In this document: piece by piece, positions 1-6,510 of the stretch
Layout of the letters: each line of letters opens with the position of its first letter
How positions within the stretch are numbered: position 1 is the first letter of the stretch
NCBI GenBank assembly: GCA_018067265.1
Contig: JAGPUY010000295.1
Coordinates: 1-10,351, forward strand
DNA length: 10,351 nt
Reading direction: 5' to 3'
DNA from: Oceanihabitans sp.
GTDB lineage: Bacteria; Bacteroidota; Bacteroidia; Flavobacteriales; Flavobacteriaceae
The notes under the pieces: generated by a model
Seen by the model: only the letters and a program-made list of their open reading frames with translations
Databases searched by the model: none
Told to the model about the DNA's origin: nothing
Translations under genes and position numbers: made by a program

Positions 1-1
1 C

Positions 2-832
2 CTAACTGCTAAAACAGAAAGAATAGATGTTAGAAAAGGAATGAACCTGGGTGCCGATGATTACCTCACGAAACCTTTTGAAGAAGACGAATTGTTAGAT
101 GCCGTTTCGTCAAGACTCTATAAACATAATTTCCTTAAAAAGGAATTCTCTAAGGATATTGAAGGTATACATCATTTTTTTAATGAGGTATCGATACAAC
201 AAGGCATGGAAAGCCTTTCCAAAGATCGTAAGGTTCTAACATTTAATAAAAAAGACTTTATTTTTACGGAAGGTGATACGGCACATACACTATACTTTAT
301 ACAAAAAGGCGCTATAAAAACATATAAAACTACGGAGTCTGGCAAACGTATGGTAACGGGCATATTCGGGCCTGGACAATTTGTAGGCCAACTATCTTTA
401 CTCTCTAATAATGGTACGTATAGAGACAATGCAACAGTTCTAGAGCACGCAGAAGTTTTTAAAATACCTAAAGTTGATTTTACAACCTTACTATTTGGTG
501 ATAAGTTGATTTCAAATAAATTCATCACCATGATTTCTAATGATCTAATTGATCTTCAAGAACAACTAGTAAGTATGGCCTTTTCCACAGTTAGACAACG
601 TTTAGCAAAAGTACTTTTGAATTTATCTGAAAATGAAATACTTCATAATTCTAGAAATAAAGGAATCAGTATCTCAAGAGAAGACCTAGCAAGTCTTATG
701 GGTACAGCTACAGAGACTGCTATTAGAATGCTAACCGATTTTAAAGATGAAGCATTAATAAGCATTGGCTCTCATAGAGAAATCATTATTGAAGAAAAAA
801 AGAACTTAGAAGATATTGCTCTTTTTGGATAA
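2..832 (+). CDS. Response-regulator receiver / Crp-Fnr family transcription factor (5' truncated)
   Basis: The gene enters from the left edge with codons in phase from base 2, so the true start lies outside the window; the ATG at 41 is internal. Visible residues 1-40 are the end of a CheY-like receiver: the LTAK switch-Thr region, then GADDYLTKPF with the conserved Lys24. The phospho-acceptor Asp is outside the window. Residues about 78-165 form a cyclic-nucleotide-binding beta-barrel. Its phosphate-cassette region (GQLSLLSNNGTYRDNATV) lacks the usual Gly-Glu, so cAMP binding is doubtful. Residues about 222-255 are a winged helix-turn-helix, with recognition helix TATETAIRML carrying Glu238 and Arg242. 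Glu and Arg four apart read TGA half-sites in Crp and Fnr. I infer a two-component or redox/metal-stress regulator that may act on the TGA-N6-TCA site just downstream. Family assignment is firm; signal and targets are unknown. Confidence 0.9.
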   Translation, partial: LTAKTERIDVRKGMNLGADDYLTKPFEEDELLDAVSSRLYKHNFLKKEFSKDIEGIHHFFNEVSIQQGMESLSKDRKVLTFNKKDFIFTEGDTAHTLYFIQKGAIKTYKTTESGKRMVTGIFGPGQFVGQLSLLSNNGTYRDNATVLEHAEVFKIPKVDFTTLLFGDKLISNKFITMISNDLIDLQEQLVSMAFSTVRQRLAKVLLNLSENEILHNSRNKGISISREDLASLMGTATETAIRMLTDFKDEALISIGSHREIIIEEKKNLEDIALFG

Positions 833-841
833 AACTACACA

Positions 842-857
842 GGCTGACCCACGTCAT
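842..857 (+). promoter_or_regulatory. Putative Crp/Fnr-type operator (TGA-N6-TCA)
   Basis: The site reads GGCTGACCCACGTCAT, with a TGA-N6-TCA core at 845-856. A copy with 13 of 16 identical bases lies upstream of the OmpA lipoprotein gene at 6462-6477, in the same orientation relative to its gene. The core ends 23 nt before a -7-like box at 880. This places the operator centre near -41.5 if transcription starts about 5 nt after the box, the position used by class II Crp/Fnr activators. Such short cores occur by chance in AT-rich DNA; the shared flanks and identical spacing are what raise confidence. Confidence 0.5.
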
Positions 858-879
858 TGAAGAAAAGGAATGTTACGGT

Positions 880-887
880 TAATTTAG
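880..887 (+). promoter_or_regulatory. Putative -7 promoter element
   Basis: TAATTTAG matches five of the six fixed positions of the Bacteroidota -7 consensus TAnnTTTG. It lies 32 nt before the ATG at 920, which would leave a leader of roughly 28 nt. No -33 TTTG element is evident at the usual distance; the operator at 842-857 occupies that area, as expected for an activator-dependent promoter. Confidence 0.4.
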
Positions 888-919
888 CGATACGTTGAAA
901 CTAAATTAATATTTGTACG

Positions 920-1408
920 ATGTCTGCTAAAAAAAATAACACTGCAAAAAAATTATTTGTAATAAGAACATTTCAAAGCTTATCCCAAATAGAAACCGTA
1001 TTGCGCCATATTGCTAAAAAAAATAATGTGCCGCTGCAGTTATCTATCTTGGGTCAGATTACTACCAATAAAGCAATTACAAAAAAAGAACTTGAAAAAA
1101 TTATAGCCGATATAAAACAGCAGTTAAGTGCTGTTTTAGGCAAGCAATTTCAATTTGGTTATTTCTATAATCCTGAAATTGGCACCTTATTTATTGCAGG
1201 TCATTTAACCCCAACCTTCCTTAATAAAATTGATGAAAGAGAGCTTGCGTCATTACCCACAGGTCTTATAGGAATATTTAAAGGATTGGGAATTAATACC
1301 GAAGAAATTAACAGTTATTTAAATGAGTTAAAAAATGATAATTATTGTTTAATTATTCGAGGGGAAAGTAGTGTGTTAAATACTATAGAACCCATGTTAA
1401 ATGTATAA
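920..1408 (+). CDS. Hypothetical protein with general-stress (YflT/DUF1269-like) layout
   Basis: This is a 162-residue soluble protein without a signal peptide or clear membrane helix. The N-terminus is Lys-rich, then a beta-alpha unit starts at residue 11 (KKLFVIRTFQSLSQIETVLRHI). Near the C-terminus a Gly-rich hydrophobic stretch (LPTGLIGIFKGLGI) is followed by an acidic helix and a strand (NYCLIIRGESS). That order resembles small YflT/DUF1269-type stress proteins (a hydrophobic Gly-rich segment, then LGI-x-E-E, then a terminal beta strand), but this is a resemblance judged by eye, not an assignment. A truncated relative of its C-terminus lies at 5174-5326. The gene stands alone behind a putative Crp/Fnr-type promoter, 87 nt after the regulator gene, so control by that regulator is plausible. 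The exact function is unknown. Confidence 0.75.
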   Translation: MSAKKNNTAKKLFVIRTFQSLSQIETVLRHIAKKNNVPLQLSILGQITTNKAITKKELEKIIADIKQQLSAVLGKQFQFGYFYNPEIGTLFIAGHLTPTFLNKIDERELASLPTGLIGIFKGLGINTEEINSYLNELKNDNYCLIIRGESSVLNTIEPMLNV

Positions 1409-1514
1409 TAATCACATATTAATCTCTAAGATGATGTATGATTTGAGTAATCTATTAGGTTTAAATAATGAACTGAATTAATAATCAAAATTTTAATCAA
1501 TACAACTAAATATT

Positions 1515-1961
1515 ATGAAAACAGTAGTAACACTTTTAACAGTAATTGGTCTTTTTACATTAACAAGTTGCACACAAGATAAAGATGTACAAACTATGAT
1601 GCAAAATTCAGAAACTAGAGGTCAAATGATGCAAAACATCGTAGATGATAATGAAATGATGACAGAATTTATGGGCAAAATGAGAGTTAACCAACACGCT
1701 ATGCAAATGATGCAAGGAGACAATGAAATGATGAATATGATGATGCAAGGCAATGGTATGCAAATGACTAACAGTAATATGATGAAAGACACAAACATCA
1801 TGAAAGGAATGATGCAAAGCATTATGAAAGATGAAAAAATGATGAATCAAATGATGCAAATGATGAATAAAGAAGGCTACATGAGTGATGAGCGTATGAA
1901 GTCTAATATAGAGATGATGCGTGACAAAGGCATGAATATGGGAGATATGCATAATAATTAA
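1515..1961 (+). CDS. Methionine-rich lipoprotein, putative copper/metal-binding
   Basis: The 148-residue product starts with a lipoprotein signal: Lys2, a hydrophobic core, and the lipobox LTSC with Cys19 as the lipidation site. It should therefore be anchored in the cell envelope. About 38 of 148 residues (26%) are Met, arranged as MM, MMM and MxxMM clusters spaced by Gln, Asn, Asp, Glu and Lys. There is no other Cys and only two His. Met-rich extracytoplasmic proteins in other bacteria often bind Cu(I) or Ag(I) through thioethers, so metal sequestration is the leading inference; protection from oxidants by methionine oxidation is an alternative. The ATG at 1515 is the only start that gives an intact signal peptide. 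No clear promoter was seen in the 106-nt upstream gap. The broken SHOCT gene follows by 27 nt. Confidence 0.8.
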   Translation: MKTVVTLLTVIGLFTLTSCTQDKDVQTMMQNSETRGQMMQNIVDDNEMMTEFMGKMRVNQHAMQMMQGDNEMMNMMMQGNGMQMTNSNMMKDTNIMKGMMQSIMKDEKMMNQMMQMMNKEGYMSDERMKSNIEMMRDKGMNMGDMHNN

Positions 1962-1988
1962 ACAAACATTAAAAACCAAGAAATCAGG

Positions 1989-2205
1989 ATGTATTTATGG
2001 GTTATACCCTTATTAATCGTCGCATTTAAAAGTTGGAGCAGATTATTTCAAAAGAGGCAATCAATCTATTAGTGAAGGCTCAGCACTTGAAACACTGAAA
2101 GACCACTTTGTCAAAGGTGAAATTGACAAAGCAGAATTCAAAAAGAGAAAAGCAGAACGGAAAAGACGAACTAAACAATGGAACATTATAAAAAAAATAG
2201 TTTAA
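1989..2205 (+). pseudogene. Frameshifted small SHOCT-domain membrane protein
   Basis: From ATG 1989 the frame encodes a short hydrophobic N-terminus (MYLWVIPLLIVAF) and stops at 2070-2072. From about 2035 the next frame encodes DYFKRGN and then a SHOCT motif, SALETLKDHFVKGEIDKAEF, running on to a stop at 2203-2205. SHOCT proteins are typically an N-terminal membrane helix plus a C-terminal motif of the form LxxLKxxxxxGEIxxxEFxxxK. The two halves together give exactly that layout, so one gene has been split by a +1 (or -2) shift between about 2025 and 2040. The shifted reading frame overlaps the start of the permease gene by 28 nt. A sequencing error is the alternative; the second broken SHOCT gene at 3492-3654 argues for real decay. 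Confidence 0.65.
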
Positions 2206-3479
2206 CGCTTAAAGGAAGTGTTGCGCTTGGTACTGGTGTTATGATTGGTGCCGGAATATTTGCGCTTTTGGGTCAGGTAGCTGAATTATCTGGAACATGG
2301 TTTCCATACATCTTTATTATAGGCGCAGTCATTTCTGGTTTCAGTGCGTATTCCTACATCAAGGTTTCCAATGCATACCCTTCTGCCGGTGGCATAGCCA
2401 TGATCTTAATGAAAGCCTACGGAAAGACAACACTCACAGCCGCGGCCTCCGTTTTGATGGCTCTTTCTATGATTATCAATGAAAGTTTGGTAGCTAGAAC
2501 ATTTGGATCCTATACCATGCAACTTTTTGATTTGGAAAATAACGCTCTATGGGTGCCGGCTTTAGGTGTCGCCTTGTTGATCCTCGCATACATTGTTAAT
2601 ATATCCGGAAATAAGTTTATCGGGAAGACCTCACAATTCATGGCATTTGTAAAAATAGCAGGTATTCTTGTCTTTGCAATTGGAGGTTTATGGGCCGCTC
2701 ATTTCACTTTTGGTGATTTAATGCCTACATCCGCTAATTCAGAAGACTATTCAGCGGTAAATTATATTGGAGCTATTGCACTCTCCATATTGGCGTTTAA
2801 GGGTTTTACAACGATTACCAATAGTGGGGACGAAATTATTAAACCGCACAAAAATGTGGGACGTTCCATTATCATTTCTTTAATCATTTGTACTGTCGTT
2901 TATTTTTTAGTAGCCATTGCCGTAAACGCCAGTTTGTCGATCCCTGAAATAGTAAAAGCAAAAGATTACTCTTTGGCGGAAGCGGCAAGACCTGCTTTTG
3001 GAAATTACGGGCTTTATTTTACTGTAGGCATAGCCATTGTAGCTACCATTTCAGGTATCATTGCCAGTATTTTTGCTGTGTCTCGCATGACTGCAATGTT
3101 AACGGATATGAAGCTAATACCGCACAGCCATTTCGGTATGTCGGGAAGCATTCAAAAACACATGTTAATTTATGTTGTGGTTATTGCAATTGCCTTAACC
3201 ATTTTCTTCGACCTATCGCGTATTGCCTCTATTGGAGCCATATTCTACTTAGTGATGGATATGATTGTGCATTGGGGCGTTTTTAAACATTTAAGAAAAG
3301 ATGTAAAGGCCAATGGAATTATATTGATCTCCGCATTAATACTTGACCTCATTGTATTAATTGCTTTTTTATGGGTCAAAGCAAGTTCTGATATTTTTGT
3401 TGTCCTAGTTTCAGCAATCGGAATTGTTTTAGTCTTTGCAGGAGAAAAATGGTTTTTAAAAAAGAATAAAAACACTTAA
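2178..3479 (+). CDS. APC-superfamily amino acid permease
   Basis: The 433-residue integral membrane protein has about 12 predicted hydrophobic helices spread along its whole length. It opens with the APC signature around the unwound part of helix 1 (GTGVMIGAGIFALLG, residues 18-32), followed by YPSAGG in the helix 2-3 region. The region ALSILAFKGFTTITNSGDEI near residues 200-220 matches the conserved helix 6 segment and the acidic loop that follows. It probably carries amino acids across the inner membrane; the substrate cannot be read from sequence. Length and frame are intact, with no internal stop, although both flanks hold broken SHOCT genes. The ATG at 2178 sits inside the shifted tail of the upstream SHOCT relic, so translational coupling may once have existed. 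A broken Asp/Glu racemase gene lies downstream, which fits amino acid handling but does not prove it. Confidence 0.88.
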   Translation: MEHYKKNSLTLKGSVALGTGVMIGAGIFALLGQVAELSGTWFPYIFIIGAVISGFSAYSYIKVSNAYPSAGGIAMILMKAYGKTTLTAAASVLMALSMIINESLVARTFGSYTMQLFDLENNALWVPALGVALLILAYIVNISGNKFIGKTSQFMAFVKIAGILVFAIGGLWAAHFTFGDLMPTSANSEDYSAVNYIGAIALSILAFKGFTTITNSGDEIIKPHKNVGRSIIISLIICTVVYFLVAIAVNASLSIPEIVKAKDYSLAEAARPAFGNYGLYFTVGIAIVATISGIIASIFAVSRMTAMLTDMKLIPHSHFGMSGSIQKHMLIYVVVIAIALTIFFDLSRIASIGAIFYLVMDMIVHWGVFKHLRKDVKANGIILISALILDLIVLIAFLWVKASSDIFVVLVSAIGIVLVFAGEKWFLKKNKNT

Positions 3480-3491
3480 TACATACTAATT

Positions 3492-3654
3492 ATGATGTAT
3501 TGGTAGGTCATAATCTTAACCGTTATGGCTTTAGGGATAAGGAAAAAAAATGTAAATAGGGAGAAAGAGAGGAGCGCCAGCAGATATGTTGGGCAGTTGT
3601 TTCACCAACGGTGAAATTTCCATAGAAGCATATGAGATAGTCCATAGCTTGTAA
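3492..3654 (+). pseudogene. Degraded SHOCT-domain protein relic
   Basis: The 233-nt gap after the permease holds remains of a second SHOCT gene. ATG 3492 begins MMYW, is cut by TAG at 3504-3506, and continues in the same frame as VIILTVMALGIRKK, a membrane-helix-like stretch. The next frame from about 3559 reads GAPADMLGSCFTNGEISIEAYE, or more strictly the pattern A-x-x-x-L-G-x-x-F-x-x-GEIS-x-E-x-Y-E, and stops at 3652-3654. This is the SHOCT signature. At least one stop and one frameshift separate the two halves, and the tail is short. It may be a diverged copy of the 1989-2205 gene type, but the two are not close duplicates. Confidence 0.5.
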
Positions 3655-3712
3655 ATTCTGAAAGTTCAATCTAAAGAACTATATTAGAGAAAACCGAAAT
3701 AATACTGTAAAA

Positions 3713-4444
3713 ATGAACGATAAATTCAAAGACTTGAAAGCAATTTACATTAATTGTACATTAAAAAAATCACCAATGAAGAGTCATACTTCACAACTAA
3801 TGGAGGTTTCTAAATCAATTATGGCAAAAGAAAATGTTTCGGTCGAAGAAATTAGACTTATTGATCATAACGTTGCAACTGGTGTATATCCAGATATGAA
3901 AGAACATGGGTGGAAAGAAGATGAATGGCCAGCGCTCTTTGAAAGAATATTTGCGGCAGATATCCTTATTATAGGTACTCCAATTTGGTTGGGAGAGAAG
4001 TCATCAATTGCTCAAAAATTGATTGAAAGGTTGTATGGAATGAGTGGGCAAACAAATAAAAAAGGACAGTACAGCTTTTATGGTAAAGCAGGTGGTTGCA
4101 TGGTAACAGGAAATGAAGATGGAATTAAACATTGTGCTATGGGGATATTATACTCCTTACAACATGTTGGGTATTCTATACCTCCACAGGCAGATTGTGG
4201 CTGGATAGGAACAGTTGGGCCAGGACCAAGTTATGGGGACACTGAGTGGAAAGGAGAAAAATTAAAAACTCCAATTGGTTTTGATTCCGATTTCACGAAT
4301 CGAAATACTACTTTTATGACTTATAATTTACTTCATTTAGCTTCTATGTTAAAAAAACAAGATGGTTATCCAAGCTATGGAAATTCCAGAAAAGAATGGG
4401 ACGATGGAACAAGATGGAATTTTGATAATCCAGAATATCGCTAA
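3713..4444 (+). CDS. Flavodoxin-fold NAD(P)H-dependent FMN oxidoreductase
   Basis: The 243-residue cytoplasmic protein belongs to the NADPH-dependent FMN reductase / flavodoxin-like group. Strand 1 (LKAIYINCTLKKSPMKSHTSQL, residues 8-29, phosphate-loop region) is followed by a helix and by ADILIIGTPIWLGEKSS (residues 82-98), the typical second FMN loop. VTGNEDGIKH (131-140) forms the third flavin-contacting loop. A longer C-terminal part with Trp and Tyr (residues about 180-243) is typical of the larger members. It should reduce flavins, quinones or similar acceptors with NAD(P)H; no specific substrate can be assigned. Starting at ATG 3713 puts the first strand 8 residues in, as usual. The gene is intact between two pseudogenes, which suggests it has its own selected role. 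No clear promoter was identified in the preceding gap. Confidence 0.82.
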   Translation: MNDKFKDLKAIYINCTLKKSPMKSHTSQLMEVSKSIMAKENVSVEEIRLIDHNVATGVYPDMKEHGWKEDEWPALFERIFAADILIIGTPIWLGEKSSIAQKLIERLYGMSGQTNKKGQYSFYGKAGGCMVTGNEDGIKHCAMGILYSLQHVGYSIPPQADCGWIGTVGPGPSYGDTEWKGEKLKTPIGFDSDFTNRNTTFMTYNLLHLASMLKKQDGYPSYGNSRKEWDDGTRWNFDNPEYR

Positions 4445-4489
4445 AAACAGGTGATTTATTTACAGAATAGTTTCTCTTAAAAAGAAATA

Positions 4490-5166
4490 TTGGAAAAAAT
4501 CAAGTTTGGAATGTTAGGATTAGGGAGTCGCTCTACCCTTTTCTATATCAAAGAGTTGAACAGACATTCTAATTAAACAACAAGCAGAGGTAGTACTTGT
4601 CCTTTCTTACTTTTGAACACCAATTCTGATACAATCAATTCACTTTCACCTAACACTTCGCAGGAATTAGACACCTTTGTACAAGCGCATTTAGATGCAT
4701 TAGAACAAATGGATATCAAACTTATATTGGTTCCAAACATTACCTTGCATGAAACCATTGACCATTTAGTGATTGAGAAAAATGTTATTCATCCCATTCA
4801 TCTAACGGTCTCAAAAATCAAACAAAACAAGTGGAGTAAAATTGTGTTATTTAGGTCCTTAAACACCATGAAGTCCGACTACACCCCTTCCCTTTTTAAT
4901 ACCAATAGTATAGAAATAGAATTTCCAACGCAAAAGAATATGCTGCTCATAGATGAAGTTCGAAAACAAATTTATGCAAATAAAGAAACGGATGAATTAA
5001 TTACAAAACATTATTTATTGACAAAAAATATACCGAGAGAAACCCAGTTGTGTTGGCTTGTACAGAGTTATCTATTTTTAATCCTATAAATAACAACGAC
5101 CTTTTGGATATGGCACAGGCCCAAATAGTTGAAGTCGTAAAAACAGTTTACAGAGCCATTAAATAA
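4490..5166 (+). pseudogene. Broken aspartate/glutamate racemase family gene
   Basis: The reading frame starts at TTG 4490 (probably a former ATG) as LEKIKFGMLGLGSRSTLFYI, the racemase N-terminus. TAA at 4574-4576 interrupts it. The same frame resumes as GSTCPFLLLNTN and PNITLHETIDHL (the first active-site loop, where Asn replaces the usual Cys), then LTVSKIKQNKW and VLFRSLNTMKSDY. Near 5040 the frame shifts by one base; the correct continuation from 5044 is PVVLACTELSIFNPI, carrying the second catalytic Cys at 5059-5061, and it ends at TAA 5164. Without the shift the protein runs into unrelated residues and stops at 5089, losing that Cys. The 4574 stop looks like a small insertion later compensated by a small deletion. 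The intact enzyme would racemise an acidic amino acid such as aspartate; this copy should be inactive. Confidence 0.85.
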
Positions 5167-5173
5167 TAAAAAC

Positions 5174-5326
5174 ATGAAAATGGGGATAACATCAGAAAGC
5201 GAAAAAATAAGCGATTCAATGGTACAACATTTAATTCAAGAAACTGGAAATGAAAACTATAGCCTAACTATTCAAGGTGAAAGCAGTGTATTAGCTAATA
5301 TAGAGCCTGTATTAAGATACTATTGA
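5174..5326 (+). pseudogene. C-terminal remnant of a paralogue of the 920-1408 protein
   Basis: An ATG-started 50-codon frame begins 7 nt after the racemase relic. Its last residues, NYSLTIQGESSVLANIEPVL, align without gaps to the C-terminus of the 920-1408 product (NYCLIIRGESSVLNTIEPML) with 14 of 20 identical. The preceding MGITSESEKI also lines up with LGINTEEINS. The roughly 115 N-terminal residues found in the full-length paralogue are absent, and nothing like them appears upstream. I read it as the tail of a second copy that lost its 5' part, perhaps by a deletion ending beside the racemase gene. It could still be translated as a small protein, since it keeps an ATG and an open frame. 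Confidence 0.6.
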
Positions 5327-5424
5327 TATATACTAACTAAGCTAGTTTTTATTTTAAATGTTAATAGATTATATAGAAAACTAATTTTTAAAACAATAGG
5401 ACAATAGAAATTGGTTTAAATATA

Positions 5425-5452
5425 AAAACGGGAAGTTTGAGCTTCCCGTTTT
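5425..5452. terminator. Bidirectional intrinsic terminator
   Basis: AAAACGGGAAG (5425-5435) and CTTCCCGTTTT (5442-5452) form a perfect 11-bp stem with a 6-nt loop. A run of A on one side and T on the other makes it usable from both strands. It sits between the last + strand remnant (ending 5326) and the convergent - strand OmpA gene (ending 5512), exactly where a shared terminator is expected. Confidence 0.88.
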
Positions 5453-5511
5453 CTATGAAGACATTATTATTAAAAAATTAAGATAGAGTTCCTAGTGTTT
5501 TTTTTATGATA

Positions 5512-6390
5512 TTAGTCTACAGAGACTGCTTCAGGAGGAGTTAACAGATTGAAAAACTGATCTAGTTTTGGAAGAATAATAATCTCAGTTCTACGATTGG
5601 ATGCTCTTCCTTCTGACGTTTCATTTGTCGCTTTAGGTACATATTCTGAACGTCCGCCAGCTGTCATTCGTCCTGGTTGCACATTAAATTTAGTTTGCAT
5701 CAATCGTACAATAGCCGTTGCTCTCTTCGTGCTTAAATCCCAATTATCTTCAATACAATTTGTTTGAATGGGAACATTATCTGTATGTCCTTCAATAAGT
5801 ATATCCAATTCTTTATGATCATTAACAATCTTTGCTATTTTCCCTATTACCGCTTGCGCTGATTCATTAATACTATAACTTCCAGATCTAAAAAGCATTC
5901 GGTCTGATAAGGAAACATATACAACTCCTTTCTTTACCTCAATGCTTATATCTTCATCATCAAAATCATCTAAGGAACGTTTCAAATTCATCACCAATGC
6001 CAGGTTGAGAGAATCTTTTCGTTGCATAGAGCCTGTTAGATCTTTAATATACGTGTTTTGCTCGTTTAAAGCCTCTAAAGATTTCTTAATACTCTCCGCT
6101 CCATACTTGCTTACAACAGAAAGATCAGAAAGTCTATCTAACAGGTTGGTGTTTGTGCTTTTAAAATAATCACCTTGTTTTTCAAGTGCCTTCGATTTAT
6201 TTTTCTCGTTTGCTAAGTTATTTTCTAACACAAGCAGATCGTTGGAAGTGGTTCTTAGTTCGGCGGAAGTAGTTTTAAGTTCGCCTTCGCAAAGTTCTGC
6301 TCTGTTTTGAAGGGCTGCGTATTTTTTTTGACTTACGCAGGATGTCAATAGTGCAAATATTAAAATACTAATAAAGGGTATGATTTTCAT
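5512..6390 (-). CDS. OmpA-family peptidoglycan-binding lipoprotein
   Basis: The 292-residue product begins with a lipoprotein signal ending in LLTSC, Cys18 being the lipidation site. Residues about 25-140 are charged and heptad-like, probably a long coiled coil, which includes near-repeats such as KTTSAELRTTSNDL. The C-terminal OmpA domain (about 150-272) has FRSGSYSINESA, IEGHTDNVPI (199-208), LSTKRA (219-224) and GRASNRRTEI (261-270). Asp204 and Arg223 match the residues that hold the diaminopimelate of peptidoglycan in this family. It should tether an envelope membrane to the cell wall, with the coiled coil as a spacer. A 20-residue tail follows the domain. The ATG is preceded by an A-run typical of flavobacterial starts. 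The gene has a 242-nt upstream gap with a putative activator site and promoter, so it appears to be its own transcription unit. Confidence 0.92.
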   Translation of the reverse strand: MKIIPFISILIFALLTSCVSQKKYAALQNRAELCEGELKTTSAELRTTSNDLLVLENNLANEKNKSKALEKQGDYFKSTNTNLLDRLSDLSVVSKYGAESIKKSLEALNEQNTYIKDLTGSMQRKDSLNLALVMNLKRSLDDFDDEDISIEVKKGVVYVSLSDRMLFRSGSYSINESAQAVIGKIAKIVNDHKELDILIEGHTDNVPIQTNCIEDNWDLSTKRATAIVRLMQTKFNVQPGRMTAGGRSEYVPKATNETSEGRASNRRTEIIILPKLDQFFNLLTPPEAVSVD

Positions 6391-6431
6391 TTTTTTTTAG
6401 CTTTAATGGTTAATACTAGGTTATATAATAG

Positions 6432-6439
6432 CAAAGGAA
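6432..6439 (-). promoter_or_regulatory. Putative -7 promoter element for the OmpA lipoprotein gene
   Basis: On the - strand this reads TTCCTTTG, matching five of six fixed positions of TAnnTTTG. It lies 41 nt upstream of the ATG at 6390. No -33 element is evident at normal spacing; the putative operator at 6462-6477 covers the region where an activator would sit. Spacing between operator and box is the same as at the 920-1408 promoter. Confidence 0.42.
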
Positions 6440-6461
6440 CTTTTAAACATCAATATCACCT

Positions 6462-6477
6462 ATGACTTGAATCAGCC
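6462..6477 (-). promoter_or_regulatory. Putative Crp/Fnr-type operator (TGA-N6-TCA), second copy
   Basis: Read on the - strand this is GGCTGATTCAAGTCAT, with 13 of 16 bases equal to the site at 842-857. Its TGA-N6-TCA core occupies 6463-6474 and ends 23 nt before the -7-like box, as in the other promoter. The centre would fall close to -41.5, suggesting activation of the OmpA lipoprotein gene by a Crp/Fnr-family protein. Confidence 0.5.
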
Positions 6478-6494
6478 CTATCCTTTTTATCTTT

Positions 6495-6506
6495 TGATGT
6501 TTGTCA
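6495..6506 (-). promoter_or_regulatory. Possible upstream auxiliary TGA-N6-TCA site
   Basis: TGATGTTTGTCA on the + strand (TGACAAACATCA on the - strand) is another TGA-N6-TCA core. Its centre is 32 bp, about three helical turns, upstream of the 6462-6477 site. It lacks the GGC flank, so it may be a weak second operator or chance. Confidence 0.25.
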
Positions 6507-6510
6507 TTTC

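Noticed and set aside
1439..1450. TGATTTGAGTAA upstream of the Met-rich lipoprotein as a third Crp/Fnr-type site
   Set aside because: The right half-site is TAA, not TCA, the GGC flank is absent, and there is no TAnnTTTG-like box at the 23-nt spacing.
1608..1979. Long - strand open frame rich in His and Ile opposite the Met-rich lipoprotein gene
   Set aside because: It is the complement of repeated ATG/ATGATG codons, which read as CAT/CATCAT. The + strand frame has a signal peptide and lipobox, so the His-rich frame is a shadow.
3600..3616. Perfect inverted repeat TTTCACC-AAC-GGTGAAA as an operator
   Set aside because: It falls inside the SHOCT coding relic (Phe-Thr-Asn-Gly-Glu codons), has a 3-nt loop, and no promoter element is nearby, so coincidence is the simpler reading.
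4613..5089. A 158-residue stand-alone gene starting at TTG 4613
   Set aside because: Its residues are the middle of a racemase whose N-terminus lies upstream in the same frame beyond TAA 4574 and whose C-terminus lies in the next frame after about 5040. It is a pseudogene fragment.
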